DNA of 30,451 nt, from the NCBI GenBank assembly GCA_002683195.1, contig NYSW01000012.1, positions 1 to 30,451 of the forward strand, given 5' to 3'. The position numbers were made by a program, and so were the translations under genes. This document shows, piece by piece, positions 7,750 to 16,012 of this stretch. Source of the stretch: Phycisphaerae bacterium. GTDB lineage: Bacteria > Planctomycetota > Phycisphaerae > Phycisphaerales > SM1A02. Each line of letters opens with the position of its first letter. The stretch's first letter is position 1. Under the pieces are notes generated by a model. The model saw nothing but the letters and a program-made list of their open reading frames with translations, ran no database searches and was not told where the DNA came from.

Positions 7750-8799
7750 ATGCGCATCGGTGTGGACGTTTCAGGAGGCGACAACGCCCCCCACGAAATC
7801 TTGAAGGGATCCTTCGACGCTCTTTCACGGATCGGCGAAGAAGATTCCCTCGTGCTCGCAGGTGATCCCGAAGTCATCAGCGAAGCAATGGCCGAACGCG
7901 GCATCGAAGATCCGCGCCTCACCATTCTGCCCTGCACCGAAGTGATCGAGATGGAGGACTCTCCGGTCGAAGCCGTCCGCGGCAAGCCCGACAGTTCCAT
8001 CACCCGACTCTCTCGACTGGGCGGCCCCAAAGCCGGCGAAGATCGAGTCGACTGCTGGATTTCCGCTGGCAACACCGGGGCCTGCGTCACTGCCGCCCAG
8101 ATGTACATGCGTCGACTTCGTCACGTTCACCGACCTGGAATCGCCGTGACGGTGCCGACCTTCAGTGGCCCGATCGTGCTGCTGGACGTGGGTGCGAACA
8201 TCGAACCCAAGCCTCATCACCTGGCCCAATACGGCGTGATGGGGTCGATCTACGCGGAACGCATCCTCGGAGTCGCCAACCCGCGGGTGGGCCTGATGAA
8301 CGTCGGCAACGAAGAAGCCAAGGGCACTTCCGAAATGAAGTTCGCCCGCGACATGCTCCGGGACGCCGAAAGCACCAATTTCATCGGTTACGTCGAGGGC
8401 CGCGGCGTCTTCGACGGCGAAGCCGACGTCGTGGTCACCGATGGCGTGGTCGGGAACGTCATGATCAAGCTCGCGGAAGGGCTTTCCGCCGGCATTTTCA
8501 AGGCGATCGCCGCCGAAGTCTTTGAAATCGACCCCGAACTCGCGATGCGATTCGAACCCGTGGTGAAGAGTCTCTACGCCAAGCACGACTACCACGAATA
8601 CGGCGGAGCACCGCTGCTGGGCGTGAACGGCGTCTGCATGATCGCCCACGGCTCGGCCGTGGGACGAACGATTTCGAACGCCATCGTGCGAGGTCGTGAG
8701 TTCGTGCTCAGCGGAGTGAATGACGCCATCACCACGGCGCTCGCAGACGTCGGACAGACCGTTCGCGAAGTATCCACCGAAGAAGTCCGCTCCTCATGA
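7750..8799 (+). CDS. plsX: Phosphate acyltransferase PlsX
   Basis: A 349-residue enzyme that makes acyl-phosphate from acyl-ACP for phosphatidic acid synthesis with PlsY; it acts at the inner face of the membrane. The start MRIGVDVSGGDNAPHEILKG matches the family's MRIAVDAMGGDxAP opening. DCWISAGNTGACV, LLDVGANIEPKP and GYVEGRGVFDGEADVVVTDG are further conserved blocks. ATG at 7750 is chosen for this match; the frame is open from 7687. The stop overlaps the fabH start as ATGA. The usual Ala-Met in VDAMGGD reads Val-Ser here, a small departure. Confidence 0.95.
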   Translation: MRIGVDVSGGDNAPHEILKGSFDALSRIGEEDSLVLAGDPEVISEAMAERGIEDPRLTILPCTEVIEMEDSPVEAVRGKPDSSITRLSRLGGPKAGEDRVDCWISAGNTGACVTAAQMYMRRLRHVHRPGIAVTVPTFSGPIVLLDVGANIEPKPHHLAQYGVMGSIYAERILGVANPRVGLMNVGNEEAKGTSEMKFARDMLRDAESTNFIGYVEGRGVFDGEADVVVTDGVVGNVMIKLAEGLSAGIFKAIAAEVFEIDPELAMRFEPVVKSLYAKHDYHEYGGAPLLGVNGVCMIAHGSAVGRTISNAIVRGREFVLSGVNDAITTALADVGQTVREVSTEEVRSS

Positions 8800-9806
8800 A
8801 GATCCCTCAACTTCCGGCTCCCCGTGGTGTTCGCATCGCGGGCACTGGCTCATTCACTCCGGACGCCATCCTCAGCAACGAGGATCTGTCGAAGATGGTC
8901 GACACCAGCGATGAATGGATCGTCCAGAGGACGGGAATCCATCGCCGGCACATCTGCGAGCCCAACAGCGAGGGCACCTTTTCGATGGCCAACAAGGCCC
9001 TCGAACGAGCCATCGAAGACGCGGGCATCGACCCGTCGACCATCGACATGATCATCGTCGGCACGGTCACATCCGAAATGACCTGCCCCTCGACGGCGGC
9101 CCGACTCACGGCAGCCTGCGGCGCCACGCCCGCAGGCGCCTTCGATGTCTCCGCCGCGTGCTGCGGCTTCATGTACTCGATGAACCTCGGCGAGTCGCTG
9201 ATCCGGGTCGGCCGAGCCAACCGCGTCGCGGTGCTCGGCGTCGATCACATGACGTCACTGATGGACTACGACGATCGATCCTGCTCGATCCTCTTCGGCG
9301 ATGCCGCCGGAGCGGCGATTCTCGAAGCAGTCGATGATCCGAACCGAGGCTCGATCCACCAGACCATGCACGCCGACGGCCGCGGCTGGGGAGCGCTCTA
9401 CATCCCTCGCAAGTCCGGCGACATCGCGGAAAACGATACCGAAGAGGGAATTCGACTCGGTTGCCTGCGGATGAACGGCCGCGAGGTCTACAAGTTCGCG
9501 GTCACCAAGTTCCAGCGGGCGATCTCGTCCGCCCTCGAGGCGACCGGACTCGAACCGGACGACGTGGGGATGTACATCTGCCACCAGTCCAACCTCCGGA
9601 TCATCGAAAGCGCGGTCGAAAAACTCGGACTTCCCGAAGATCGCGTCTACATCAACATCAACGAGTACGGCAACACTTCCGCGGGCTCGGTCGGCCTCTG
9701 TCTCGATGAAGTCAGAAAGAAGAAGCTGGTCGACGAGTCCAAGCCGATGCTCATGGTGGCCTTCGGCGGCGGCATGACCTGGTCGAGCTCCGTCTGGAAC
9801 TGGTAG
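8796..9806 (+). CDS. fabH: 3-oxoacyl-ACP synthase III
   Basis: A 336-residue condensing enzyme that starts fatty acid synthesis by joining acetyl-CoA (or another acyl-CoA) to malonyl-ACP. The triad is visible: Cys122 in FDVSAACCGF, His263 in YICHQSNLRII and Asn293 in NEYGNTSAGS. TSDEWIVQRTGI near the N-terminus is the usual CoA-side motif. The histidine motif has Cys before His where most homologues have Pro (PHQAN), and a second Cys follows the nucleophile; neither change removes a catalytic residue. ATG overlaps the plsX stop, so the pair is translationally coupled. A 100-base spacer with an imperfect hairpin (9824-9862) precedes fabD. Confidence 0.96.
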   Translation: MKIPQLPAPRGVRIAGTGSFTPDAILSNEDLSKMVDTSDEWIVQRTGIHRRHICEPNSEGTFSMANKALERAIEDAGIDPSTIDMIIVGTVTSEMTCPSTAARLTAACGATPAGAFDVSAACCGFMYSMNLGESLIRVGRANRVAVLGVDHMTSLMDYDDRSCSILFGDAAGAAILEAVDDPNRGSIHQTMHADGRGWGALYIPRKSGDIAENDTEEGIRLGCLRMNGREVYKFAVTKFQRAISSALEATGLEPDDVGMYICHQSNLRIIESAVEKLGLPEDRVYININEYGNTSAGSVGLCLDEVRKKKLVDESKPMLMVAFGGGMTWSSSVWNW

Positions 9807-9906
9807 TCCGTTCCTGAGCGGCTGAATCGCGGCCACGGAGGGACCAGCTCGGCCCCCGATTCGCGAGACACCTCTCAACCTCCATCACCTCCGGGAATCT
9901 CAGTTC

Positions 9907-10872
9907 ATGCAGAAGCCTCGAGTCGTCATTCTCTGCCCTGGCCAGGGTGCTCAGAGCGTGGGCATGGGCCGATCCTGGATCGATGCCCACACCGCATCCG
10001 CTCAGACCTTCGCGGCCGCCGACGAAGTCGTCGACCTCGGGGATCTCGGAACGCTCACGAATCTCTGCTTCAACGGCCCTGCGGAAATTCTGAACCGCAC
10101 TGACGTGAGCCAGCCGGCCCTTTTCACCGCCGCGGTCGCGTCCTACCAGGGCCTGCTGGACGGATGGGGCGGGGCCGAGGTCGAAGCCACGCTGGGGCTC
10201 TCCCTCGGTGAATACACCGCCCTCCATCTCGCTGGTGCCTTCGGCTTCAAGGATGGGTTGCGGCTCGTCGCCACTCGCGGCCGATTGATGCAGGAGGCGG
10301 CCGAGGCATCCCAGGGCGGCATGGTCGCCTTGGTCGGGGCGGATGAGGCCCAGGCCGACCAGGTCTGCGACCTGGCCCGAGGAGACGACGTCCTGGTCCC
10401 GGCGAACTTCAATGCCCGAGGCCAGATCGTGATCTCCGGGAGTGCTTCAGCCTGTGACCGAGCGGCCGAGGCGGCCGCCGACGTCGGGGTCCGCGCGAGC
10501 CGGCTTTCGGTCGCCGGAGCCTTCCACAGCCCCCTGATGGCCCCTGCGGCGGAAGGAATGGCCAAAGCCTTGGAAGAGGTCGAATTCCAGCCTTTGAACA
10601 CGGTGGTCTATTCCAATGTGACCGGAAAGCCCCACGAACCAAACAATCCGCAACTTCTGAAGCAGAGGTTGATCGAACAGCTCACCAGCCCGGTACGATG
10701 GGCTGAGGACTGTTCCGCGCTCGCCGCCACCCTGAGCGAGCTCCCGGAAGAAGACCGTCCTTCCGTCCATGAACTGGCCCCGGGCAAGGTGCTCAAGGGC
10801 CTTTATCGCCGAATCGACAAGACCGTGGAGGTCACCAGCCATGACCAACCGGATTCCTCGCCCGTCTCGTGA
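9907..10872 (+). CDS. fabD: Malonyl-CoA:ACP transacylase
   Basis: A 321-residue enzyme that moves malonyl groups from CoA to acyl carrier protein. LCPGQGAQSVGMG opens the fold, the nucleophile is Ser99 in GLSLGEYTAL, Arg124 lies in VATRGRLMQ, and the catalytic His207 in AGAFHSPLM. The nucleophile elbow normally reads GHSLGE; here Leu98 replaces the His. The C-terminal half carries NFNARGQIVISG and VYSNVTGKPH as expected. The start ATG at 9907 follows GGGA loosely. The last 32 bases overlap the downstream lipoprotein gene in another frame. Confidence 0.95.
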   Translation: MQKPRVVILCPGQGAQSVGMGRSWIDAHTASAQTFAAADEVVDLGDLGTLTNLCFNGPAEILNRTDVSQPALFTAAVASYQGLLDGWGGAEVEATLGLSLGEYTALHLAGAFGFKDGLRLVATRGRLMQEAAEASQGGMVALVGADEAQADQVCDLARGDDVLVPANFNARGQIVISGSASACDRAAEAAADVGVRASRLSVAGAFHSPLMAPAAEGMAKALEEVEFQPLNTVVYSNVTGKPHEPNNPQLLKQRLIEQLTSPVRWAEDCSALAATLSELPEEDRPSVHELAPGKVLKGLYRRIDKTVEVTSHDQPDSSPVS

Positions 10873-11671
10873 TCTCGTTTTCCGGGGCCTTGCCTGCCTT
10901 GCGGTCGGAGGCTCCATCGCCTTCGCCTCGGGCTGCGGCCAGGAAGAAGAGGTCGTCGCCCAGGCCCCCGCTCCGCGGAAGGCTCCCCCGCCCCCGCCGC
11001 CCCCGGCACCGCCGAAAGCCGAGTCGATCGACTCGCTGATGCAGCGACTGCAGATCGACCCCCGCGTTTCACTCCCCGAGGATGAGGCGCCCGACACCAC
11101 CGATCAGCGGATCGCCGTTCTTCGATTCTTCGACGGTTTCGCCCGCGGAGATGCCTCTCGGCTCGACGGTCTCATGAGCGGAGCCGACGCGCTCCTGCTC
11201 GAACGGATGGTCGATTCGGGCAGCTTCGAGGCCGCCACCACCGACATCATGGCCGTGAAGGTCCAGACCGGCCAGGACCTGATGGGCAACGACTGCGCCC
11301 TCGCGGTGTTCATGATGGCCAACGGCGACTTCGAAGCCCAGCTCTGGTCCTTCGAAGTGAACGGTGACCCTGCCGGGGATGGTGCCACCTTCGACGCCCT
11401 GCCCTCGCCTCCGAACATCTTCGAGCGATTGAGCGGCGACGATTGGATCGCCGCCTGGATGGCCGTTCTCGCTCAGGAACTCGCTCGGGCCGAAGAGCCG
11501 GATGAAATCGTCGAATTCTCGACCACCGATCTCAGCGAAGACTCGACCACGGGTTCTCCCCGAGGAAACGCCCCCATCGGTCCCGGTGGCGGTGCTCCCG
11601 GACGGAAGAGGCCTACCGGCCCTCCCGTCGATCCGAACCCTCAAGGGCCGGGCGGCCCGATCGGTCGCTGA
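10841..11671 (+). CDS. Putative lipoprotein overlapping fabD
   Basis: A 276-residue protein of unknown function. Residues 15-31 are hydrophobic and end FASGC, so Cys32 would be lipidated. A proline run follows (about 46-58). The central part, TDQRIAVLRFFDGFARGDASRLDGLMS, looks like the first helices of an NTF2/SnoaL-like fold; this is a resemblance only. The C-terminal 35 residues are Gly/Pro-rich and low complexity. ATG at 10841 is preceded by GGAGG and lies inside the end of fabD, so translation is probably coupled. The gene ends 24 bases before a strong terminator and splits the fab cluster in two. Confidence 0.85.
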   Translation: MTNRIPRPSRDLVFRGLACLAVGGSIAFASGCGQEEEVVAQAPAPRKAPPPPPPPAPPKAESIDSLMQRLQIDPRVSLPEDEAPDTTDQRIAVLRFFDGFARGDASRLDGLMSGADALLLERMVDSGSFEAATTDIMAVKVQTGQDLMGNDCALAVFMMANGDFEAQLWSFEVNGDPAGDGATFDALPSPPNIFERLSGDDWIAAWMAVLAQELARAEEPDEIVEFSTTDLSEDSTTGSPRGNAPIGPGGGAPGRKRPTGPPVDPNPQGPGGPIGR

Positions 11672-11695
11672 CTCGAACGCCAAGAATTGTGATTC

Positions 11696-11732
11696 AACGC
11701 CCCCGATCATCCGCATGATCGGGGGCGTTTTT
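11696..11732 (+). terminator. Strong intrinsic terminator ending the rpmF-fabD unit
   Basis: AACGCCCCCGATCAT (11696-11710) pairs perfectly over 15 bp with ATGATCGGGGGCGTT (11715-11729) around the loop CCGC, and TTTTT (11728-11732) follows. It lies 24 bases after the lipoprotein stop and is the best terminator in the window. Confidence 0.92.
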
Positions 11733-11839
11733 CCTACTTTGCGCTGACAACAATCCCCCACGGACCCAAACAAGCGGGATTCCACCGGTTCACGACGAGG
11801 ATGACCTGTCCGAACCCCAACGGACCGCCACGCACTCTG

Positions 11840-11845
11840 TACAAT
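11840..11845 (+). promoter_or_regulatory. Probable -10 box for fabG-acpP-fabF
   Basis: TACAAT at 11840-11845, near-consensus and rare in this GC-rich DNA, follows the strong terminator. No convincing -35 hexamer is seen. A start near 11852 would leave a leader of about 43 bases before the proposed fabG start at 11895. Confidence 0.45.
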
Positions 11846-11881
11846 TCCGCCCCCCACCGGAGTCGTCTCTCCGGCCAGCAA

Positions 11882-11897
11882 GTGGAGCTTTCTCATC
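11882..11897 (+). promoter_or_regulatory. fabG: Shine-Dalgarno and ATC start of fabG
   Basis: GTGGAG (11882-11887) stands seven bases before ATC (11895-11897). ATC is the only codon at a natural position for starting the conserved Rossmann fold. In this frame the previous stop is TGA at 11802-11804, and no ATG, GTG, TTG or CTG occurs between it and the ATG at 11985, which lies past the NAD(P)-binding motif. Confidence 0.6.
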
Positions 11898-12629
11898 GAC
11901 CATCGTTTTGCCATCGTCACCGGCGCCAGCCGTGGCATCGGACGAGCCATCGCGACCCGCCTCGCCGCCGACGGACATCACGTCATGGCCGTGGCCCGCT
12001 CGGCTGAACCGCTCGCGTCACTCGTTGAAGAGATCACAGACGCCGGTGGTTCGGCGGAATTCAAAACTTGTGACGTCGGCGACGGCAACGCTCTGGGGGA
12101 ACTGGTCGAGGAGATTTCAGAGACCCACGGACGCCTCGATGTCCTGGTCAACAACGCCGGAATCACCCGGGATGGCCTGATCCTGAGGATGTCCGACGAA
12201 GATTTCGACCAGGTCATCTCCGTGAACCTCCGCTCGATCTTCACCGCCTGCCGCGCTGCAGCCAGGCCCATGATGAAGGGCCGATTTGGACGAATCATCA
12301 ACGTCGGCTCGGTGAGCGGAATCGCTGGCAATGCCGGCCAAGCGAACTATGCGGCCGCCAAAGCGGGCCTGATCGGCTTTACGAAGTCGATTGCGAAGGA
12401 ACTTGGAGCCAAGGGCGTGACGGCGAACGTGGTCGCTCCGGGCTTCATTCGAACCGATATGACCGAAGGCATCGTGGCCGGACACGAAGCAGAGATGTCC
12501 AAGCGAATCTCCGTCCGCCGCCTGGGAGAGCCGGAAGACATCTCATCCGCCGTCGGCTATCTGGCTTCCGAGTCAGCCGGCTACATCACCGGGCAGGTCC
12601 TGGTGGTGGACGGGGGCCTCGTAATCTGA
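11895..12629 (+). CDS. fabG: 3-oxoacyl-ACP reductase, apparently ATC-initiated
   Basis: A short-chain dehydrogenase that reduces 3-oxoacyl-ACP with NADPH. Counting from ATC at 11895 it is 244 residues, the usual length. TGASRGIG (9-16) binds the cofactor, NNAG follows at about 87-90, and the triad is Ser139, Tyr152 and Lys156 (INVGSVSG, GQANYAAAKAG). The end GYITGQVLVVDGG is typical. The first ATG in frame (11985) would remove the dinucleotide-binding motif and leave a 214-residue inactive stump, so the true start must be upstream, and no standard start codon exists there. ATC with a good Shine-Dalgarno is the best candidate; ATT at 11844 is a poorer one. A base-call error is the main alternative. 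Confidence 0.9.
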   Translation: MDHRFAIVTGASRGIGRAIATRLAADGHHVMAVARSAEPLASLVEEITDAGGSAEFKTCDVGDGNALGELVEEISETHGRLDVLVNNAGITRDGLILRMSDEDFDQVISVNLRSIFTACRAAARPMMKGRFGRIINVGSVSGIAGNAGQANYAAAKAGLIGFTKSIAKELGAKGVTANVVAPGFIRTDMTEGIVAGHEAEMSKRISVRRLGEPEDISSAVGYLASESAGYITGQVLVVDGGLVI

Positions 12630-12715
12630 TCTGATTGGACCTCAGTCCCGACCTCGTAATGAGGCCGAGGCCGGGGTGACACGTCTGGGGGGCCCCGCTC
12701 CCCTTGCATCCCATG

Positions 12716-12721
12716 TATATT
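12716..12721 (+). promoter_or_regulatory. Possible -10 box for acpP
   Basis: TATATT lies 45 bases before the acpP start in otherwise GC-rich DNA. No clear -35 was found, so it may only add to read-through from fabG. Confidence 0.35.
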
Positions 12722-12766
12722 TCACGCTCGCGACCTTCAAAGGCGAGGGCGCCAGGAGACCGAACC

Positions 12767-13015
12767 GTGACCGAAGCCGAGATCGAAACCAAGGTGATCG
12801 ACATCGTGGCCGAGCAGATGGGCGTTGATCGCGCCGAAATCAGCCGGACCACCAGCTTCACGAACGACTTGAACGCCGACAGTCTTGACACTGTCGAGTT
12901 GGTCATGGAGTTCGAGGATGAGTTCGACACGTCCATTCCCGACGAAAACGCCGAGAAGATCCAGACGGTCGGCGAAGCGATCGAATTCATCAAGGCCAAC
13001 CTCAACAAGAGCTGA
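12767..13015 (+). CDS. acpP: Acyl carrier protein
   Basis: An 82-residue acidic carrier of growing fatty acyl chains. Ser39 in [10 protein letters not shown] carries the phosphopantetheine arm, and the helix [16 protein letters not shown] is typical. GTG at 12767 is chosen as start because AGGAGA lies seven bases upstream and it gives the family length; an ATG at 12704 would add 21 basic residues unlike any ACP. It sits between fabG and fabF, the common arrangement, and is followed directly by a strong hairpin. Confidence 0.96.
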   Translation: MTEAEIETKVIDIVAEQMGVDRAEISRTTSFTNDLNADSLDTVELVMEFEDEFDTSIPDENAEKIQTVGEAIEFIKANLNKS

Positions 13016-13016
13016 T

Positions 13017-13054
13017 GAAGATCGGCGGCGACCTCGGGTCGCCGCCGGATCTTC
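13017..13054 (+). terminator. Strong hairpin between acpP and fabF
   Basis: GAAGATC plus GGCGGCGACC (13017-13033) pairs with GGTCGCCGCC (13037-13046) and GATCTTC (13048-13054), a 17-bp stem with one bulged G and a three-base loop. It starts one base after the acpP stop. No T-run follows, so it may be a partial terminator or a 3' stabiliser that raises acpP mRNA over fabF. Confidence 0.55.
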
Positions 13055-13096
13055 GATTGAAACCTCGCCTCAAGCGGGGTGGATCCCCTGTAGCCC

Positions 13097-14356
13097 ATGC
13101 GAACCATCACCCTCCGCCGCGTCGTGATCACCGGACTCGGCGCCATTACCGACCTTGGCAAAGACGCCGCCACCACTTGGGATGGAATGGTGTCCGGACG
13201 CTCGGGCGTCGGCCCCATCACGGCGTTCGAACAGAACGACGAGTGGACGGTGCGGTTCGCCGGCGAAATCTCGGATTTCGACCCGTCCCACTGCGTCGAT
13301 CACCGAGAGGCCAAGCGAATGGATCGAGCATGCTTGCTCGGTCTGGTGGCCGCCGAAGAAGCAGCGATCGACTCGGGCATTGATTTCACCACCGGCGACC
13401 ATGGCCGCCGAGGCGTGGCGATCGGCTCGGGAATCGGTGGAATCATCACCATCGAACAGGGCTACGAAAAGCTGCTCCGAACGGGGCCGCGGAAGATCAA
13501 TCCGTTCACCGTCCCCAAGTTGATGGTCAATGCGTGTGCCGGCAATGTGTCGATCCGGCACAAGCTTCAGGGAGCCAACATCGCGACCGCCACGGCGTGC
13601 GCCACCGGTGGCCACTCCATTGGAGCGGCGTTCCAGATGATCCAGCGAGGTGATGCCGACGTCATGCTCGCCGGTGGAACGGAAGCCGCGGTCAGCTCGC
13701 TCTGCATCGGTGCCTTCTCCACCATGAAGGCCCTCTCGACCCGAAATGATGCTCCCCAGCAAGCCTCTCGCCCCTTTGATCGGGATCGGGACGGATTCGT
13801 GCTGGCCGAGGGCGCGGCGGTCGTGGTGCTCGAGGATCTCGAACACGCCAAGGCTCGGGGCGCCAACATCCTGGCGGAAATGGTGGGCTATGCATCCAGT
13901 GGTGACGCCCACCACATCGCCGCTCCGGACGAAACCGGACTCGGTGCCCGCAACGCCATGACCTGGGCACTTCGGGATGCGGAACTCGCGCCGGACCAGA
14001 TCGGCTACATCAACGCCCACGGCACTTCCACGCCGCTTGGTGACGCCGCGGAAGTCAACGCGGTCAAGGCGGTCTTCGGCGAGCACGCCAACACCCTCGC
14101 CATGAGCAGCACCAAATCGATGACCGGACACGCCCTGGGCGCGGCCGGCGGCATCGAGAGCATCGCGGTCATCAGAGCCCTCCAGACGGGCATCCTGCCC
14201 CCCACCATCAATCTGGATGCTCCGGACGAAGACTTCAAGCTGGACTTCGTGGCCAACGAAGCAAAGGAAAGGTCGCTCGACTACGCGATCAACAACTCCT
14301 TTGGTTTCGGCGGCCACAATGTCAGCCTGATCTTCGGTCGCTACCGCGGCGACTGA
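13097..14356 (+). CDS. fabF: 3-oxoacyl-ACP synthase II
   Basis: A 419-residue elongating condensing enzyme. Active-site residues are Cys168 (TATACATGGHS), His308 (NAHGTSTPLGD), Lys340 and His345 (STKSMTGHALGAAG). RRVVITGLGAIT is the family opening and NNSFGFGGHNVSLIF the family end. ATG at 13097 is used; no strong Shine-Dalgarno precedes it. It is the last gene of the second fab unit and may be partly uncoupled from acpP by the hairpin at 13017-13054. Confidence 0.97.
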   Translation: MRTITLRRVVITGLGAITDLGKDAATTWDGMVSGRSGVGPITAFEQNDEWTVRFAGEISDFDPSHCVDHREAKRMDRACLLGLVAAEEAAIDSGIDFTTGDHGRRGVAIGSGIGGIITIEQGYEKLLRTGPRKINPFTVPKLMVNACAGNVSIRHKLQGANIATATACATGGHSIGAAFQMIQRGDADVMLAGGTEAAVSSLCIGAFSTMKALSTRNDAPQQASRPFDRDRDGFVLAEGAAVVVLEDLEHAKARGANILAEMVGYASSGDAHHIAAPDETGLGARNAMTWALRDAELAPDQIGYINAHGTSTPLGDAAEVNAVKAVFGEHANTLAMSSTKSMTGHALGAAGGIESIAVIRALQTGILPPTINLDAPDEDFKLDFVANEAKERSLDYAINNSFGFGGHNVSLIFGRYRGD

Positions 14357-14438
14357 ACCAGGCCCCGACTCGAGTCACCCCCTGATTCGCGGCTGGCCCT
14401 GAAGCCCACCACATCCCCGATCCGATCCGAAACCAACT

Positions 14439-14485
14439 GGCCAGAGCTGATGTTCTGGCCGCTGGCTCGGATTTTCCGATTTTTT
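14439..14485 (+). terminator. Probable terminator of fabF
   Basis: GGCCAGAGC (14439-14447) pairs with GTTCTGGCC (14452-14460) around TGAT. A second small hairpin, TCGGA-TTT-TCCGA (14467-14479), is followed at once by TTTTTT (14480-14485). Either part alone is modest; together they look like a transcription end 80-130 bases past fabF. Confidence 0.5.
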
Positions 14486-14691
14486 ACGGCCCGATACCGC
14501 GATCTTGAGCCATCCGGCGGCTGGGAGGCGGGGAATTCCGCCGGACTTCCGAGCAGGTCCGACGTTCCGGGGATCCTCCCCCGGGGCCCGAAAATAAAAA
14601 GTCGGGGCCGTGACCCCAACCGTTCGGCCGACTCTGGATCTCCGGAGGCCCGTGAGCCGATGACACAAGCAAGGTGATCGCCGATCACCCA

Positions 14692-14697
14692 TAGGAT
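14692..14697 (+). promoter_or_regulatory. Possible -10 box for the FliN-like gene
   Basis: TAGGAT is placed 26 bases before the ATG at 14724, after the fabF terminator. The -35 region is weak. Confidence 0.3.
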
Positions 14698-14723
14698 CCG
14701 CCTCCTCGGGCGTGGTGCACCGA

Positions 14724-14990
14724 ATGACTGCAGAACTCAACTCCATTCTCTCCCTCGAAGTCCCGCTGATCGTCGAGGTCGCGCAACGCCGCATGGCCCT
14801 GGCCGAAGCGGTCAACCTGGTCCACGGGGCCATCATCGAGTTCCCGCAGGCCAGCGACGGCGAACTCCGCGTTCTGGTGAACAACAAGGTGGTCGGGGCC
14901 GGAACGGCCGTGAAGGTGGGAGAGAATTTCGGGGTCCGAATCTCCCGAGTCGGTGACGTGGCCGCCCGGGTCCAGGCCATGGGCTCCTGA
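14724..14990 (+). CDS. Stand-alone FliN/SpoA-domain protein
   Basis: An 88-residue protein consisting almost only of a SpoA (FliN C-terminal) domain: LEVPLIVEVAQRRMALAEAVNL, then LRVLVNNKVVGAGTAVKVGENFGVRI, then a short tail. FliN forms the lower C-ring of the flagellar switch and its relatives act in type III secretion sorting platforms. ATG at 14724 is used; GTG at 14712 would add four residues. No flagellar, chemotaxis or secretion gene is in the window, so either the flagellar genes are scattered or this copy serves something else. Its own promoter and flanking terminators make it a single-gene unit. It converges on the Bax-inhibitor-like gene. Confidence 0.85.
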   Translation: MTAELNSILSLEVPLIVEVAQRRMALAEAVNLVHGAIIEFPQASDGELRVLVNNKVVGAGTAVKVGENFGVRISRVGDVAARVQAMGS

Positions 14991-15036
14991 ACTCCCACCC
15001 CTCGTCTTCGTATTCCGAGAACCGCCAAAACCAGGA

Positions 15037-15066
15037 CCGGGACCGCGTCGTCTGACGCGATCCCGG
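15037..15066. terminator. Hairpin between two converging genes
   Basis: CCGGGA-C-CGCGTC (15037-15049) pairs with GACGCG-A-TCCCGG (15054-15066) around GTCT: 12 bp with one mismatch. It lies 47 bases past the FliN-like stop and 37 bases past the membrane-protein stop. A weak T-rich stretch (GGTTTTGG) follows on the minus strand, so it probably serves both, mainly the minus gene. Confidence 0.5.
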
Positions 15067-15102
15067 CGGTTCATCGATCTTCTGAGACCTCGAAGCCCGG
15101 AC

Positions 15103-15915
15103 TCACTCGCGATTCATCATCGACGAGAGGTAGAAGATGAGCTTGAGGGCTTCCAAGTAGATCCAGGCGATCGTCACGATCAGCCCGAACGCCACGTACC
15201 ACTCGGCTTCCTTGGGAGCCCCCGACGCGACGAGCTCCTCCGCCCGCCGGAAGTCGATGATCAGCCAGAGCGACGCCAGCCCCAGGAGGAAGACCGTCAT
15301 GCCCAGCCCGATCAGCGCCGGCGTTCCACCACCGGCCGCGTTGCCGAGGTTGAACAGCATCGTGTCGACCCCGAAGAACGAAAGCACGAAGGAAAGCAGC
15401 GCTGCGACCATGACCCCGACGGTGGCGACCATCAGCACCCGCTGGAACATCGGGCCACCCTTGAGAATGCCGGCCCGGTAGAGAAAGAGCATGGAGAACA
15501 GACACCCGATCGTGACCACGAACGCCTGGAGGGCGATACCGCCGGTGACCGCGATACCTTGGGCCGCCAGCATTCTCTCCAGCATCATCGCGATGCCGCC
15601 GAGCAGAAGTCCCTGGGCGATCGAATAGACGACCCCGAGATTCCGGGCCATCCGGGCACTGCCTCGCATCAGGAAGAACGCGCCGAGGGTGACGACGAGA
15701 TTCACGATCAGGAGGGGCATCAAGAGCCCCGGTCGGGCTTCGATCAAGGCGTACCCACCGCAGCCTGAAGCCGCGAGAATCGTCGCGAAAATGCCGGTCT
15801 TGTTCACGATCCCCGAGATCGAAGCGGTCTCGGTCGCCGTCTTGTCGCTCCACCAGTCCGCTCCATCCATGGTGGCGGAACTGAAGGCGGGATTACTCGA
15901 TTGCAGCGTGCTCAC
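15103..15915 (-). CDS. Bax inhibitor-1-like (YccA-type) seven-helix membrane protein
   Basis: A 270-residue inner-membrane protein with about seven hydrophobic segments, for example LLMPLLIVNLVVTLGAFFLM, VLMVATVGVMVAALLSFVLS and ALIGLGMTVFLLGLASLWLI. The overall pattern, the soluble N-terminus of some 50 residues with NPAFS, and acidic residues in the late loops (LIIDFRRAEE, ALKLIFYL) fit the bacterial Bax-inhibitor-like family. Relatives such as YccA modulate the FtsH protease or leak protons or calcium; which applies here is unknown. The start is GTG at 15915 with CGGAG about ten bases upstream. It is a monocistronic unit with a possible TACCCT -10 box at 15975-15970. Confidence 0.85.
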   Translation of the reverse strand: MSTLQSSNPAFSSATMDGADWWSDKTATETASISGIVNKTGIFATILAASGCGGYALIEARPGLLMPLLIVNLVVTLGAFFLMRGSARMARNLGVVYSIAQGLLLGGIAMMLERMLAAQGIAVTGGIALQAFVVTIGCLFSMLFLYRAGILKGGPMFQRVLMVATVGVMVAALLSFVLSFFGVDTMLFNLGNAAGGGTPALIGLGMTVFLLGLASLWLIIDFRRAEELVASGAPKEAEWYVAFGLIVTIAWIYLEALKLIFYLSSMMNRE

Positions 15916-15969
15916 GGTTCAAGGACTCCGGTGGTTGAGCGAGGTTCGGCCGATCGGCCCGTTCGGGGC

Positions 15970-15975
15970 AGGGTA
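15970..15975 (-). promoter_or_regulatory. Possible -10 box for the Bax-inhibitor-like gene
   Basis: On the minus strand TACCCT (15975-15970) has TTCGTC 17 bases upstream, a weak -35. The inferred start is about 48 bases before the GTG start codon. Confidence 0.35.
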
Positions 15976-16012
15976 GCAACTGACAGCCCCGGACGAACCT
16001 TGGGAAGTCTGG

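Larger units (their letters stand above)
14357..14723. other. Gene-free spacer between fabF and the FliN-like gene
   Basis: A 367-base gap with no credible gene on either strand. It holds a probable fabF terminator (14439-14485), an A-rich patch (14590-14600) between GGGGCC-rich inverted repeats, and a possible -10 box TAGGAT at 14692-14697 before the FliN-like gene. I see no tRNA or recognised riboswitch. Confidence 0.6.
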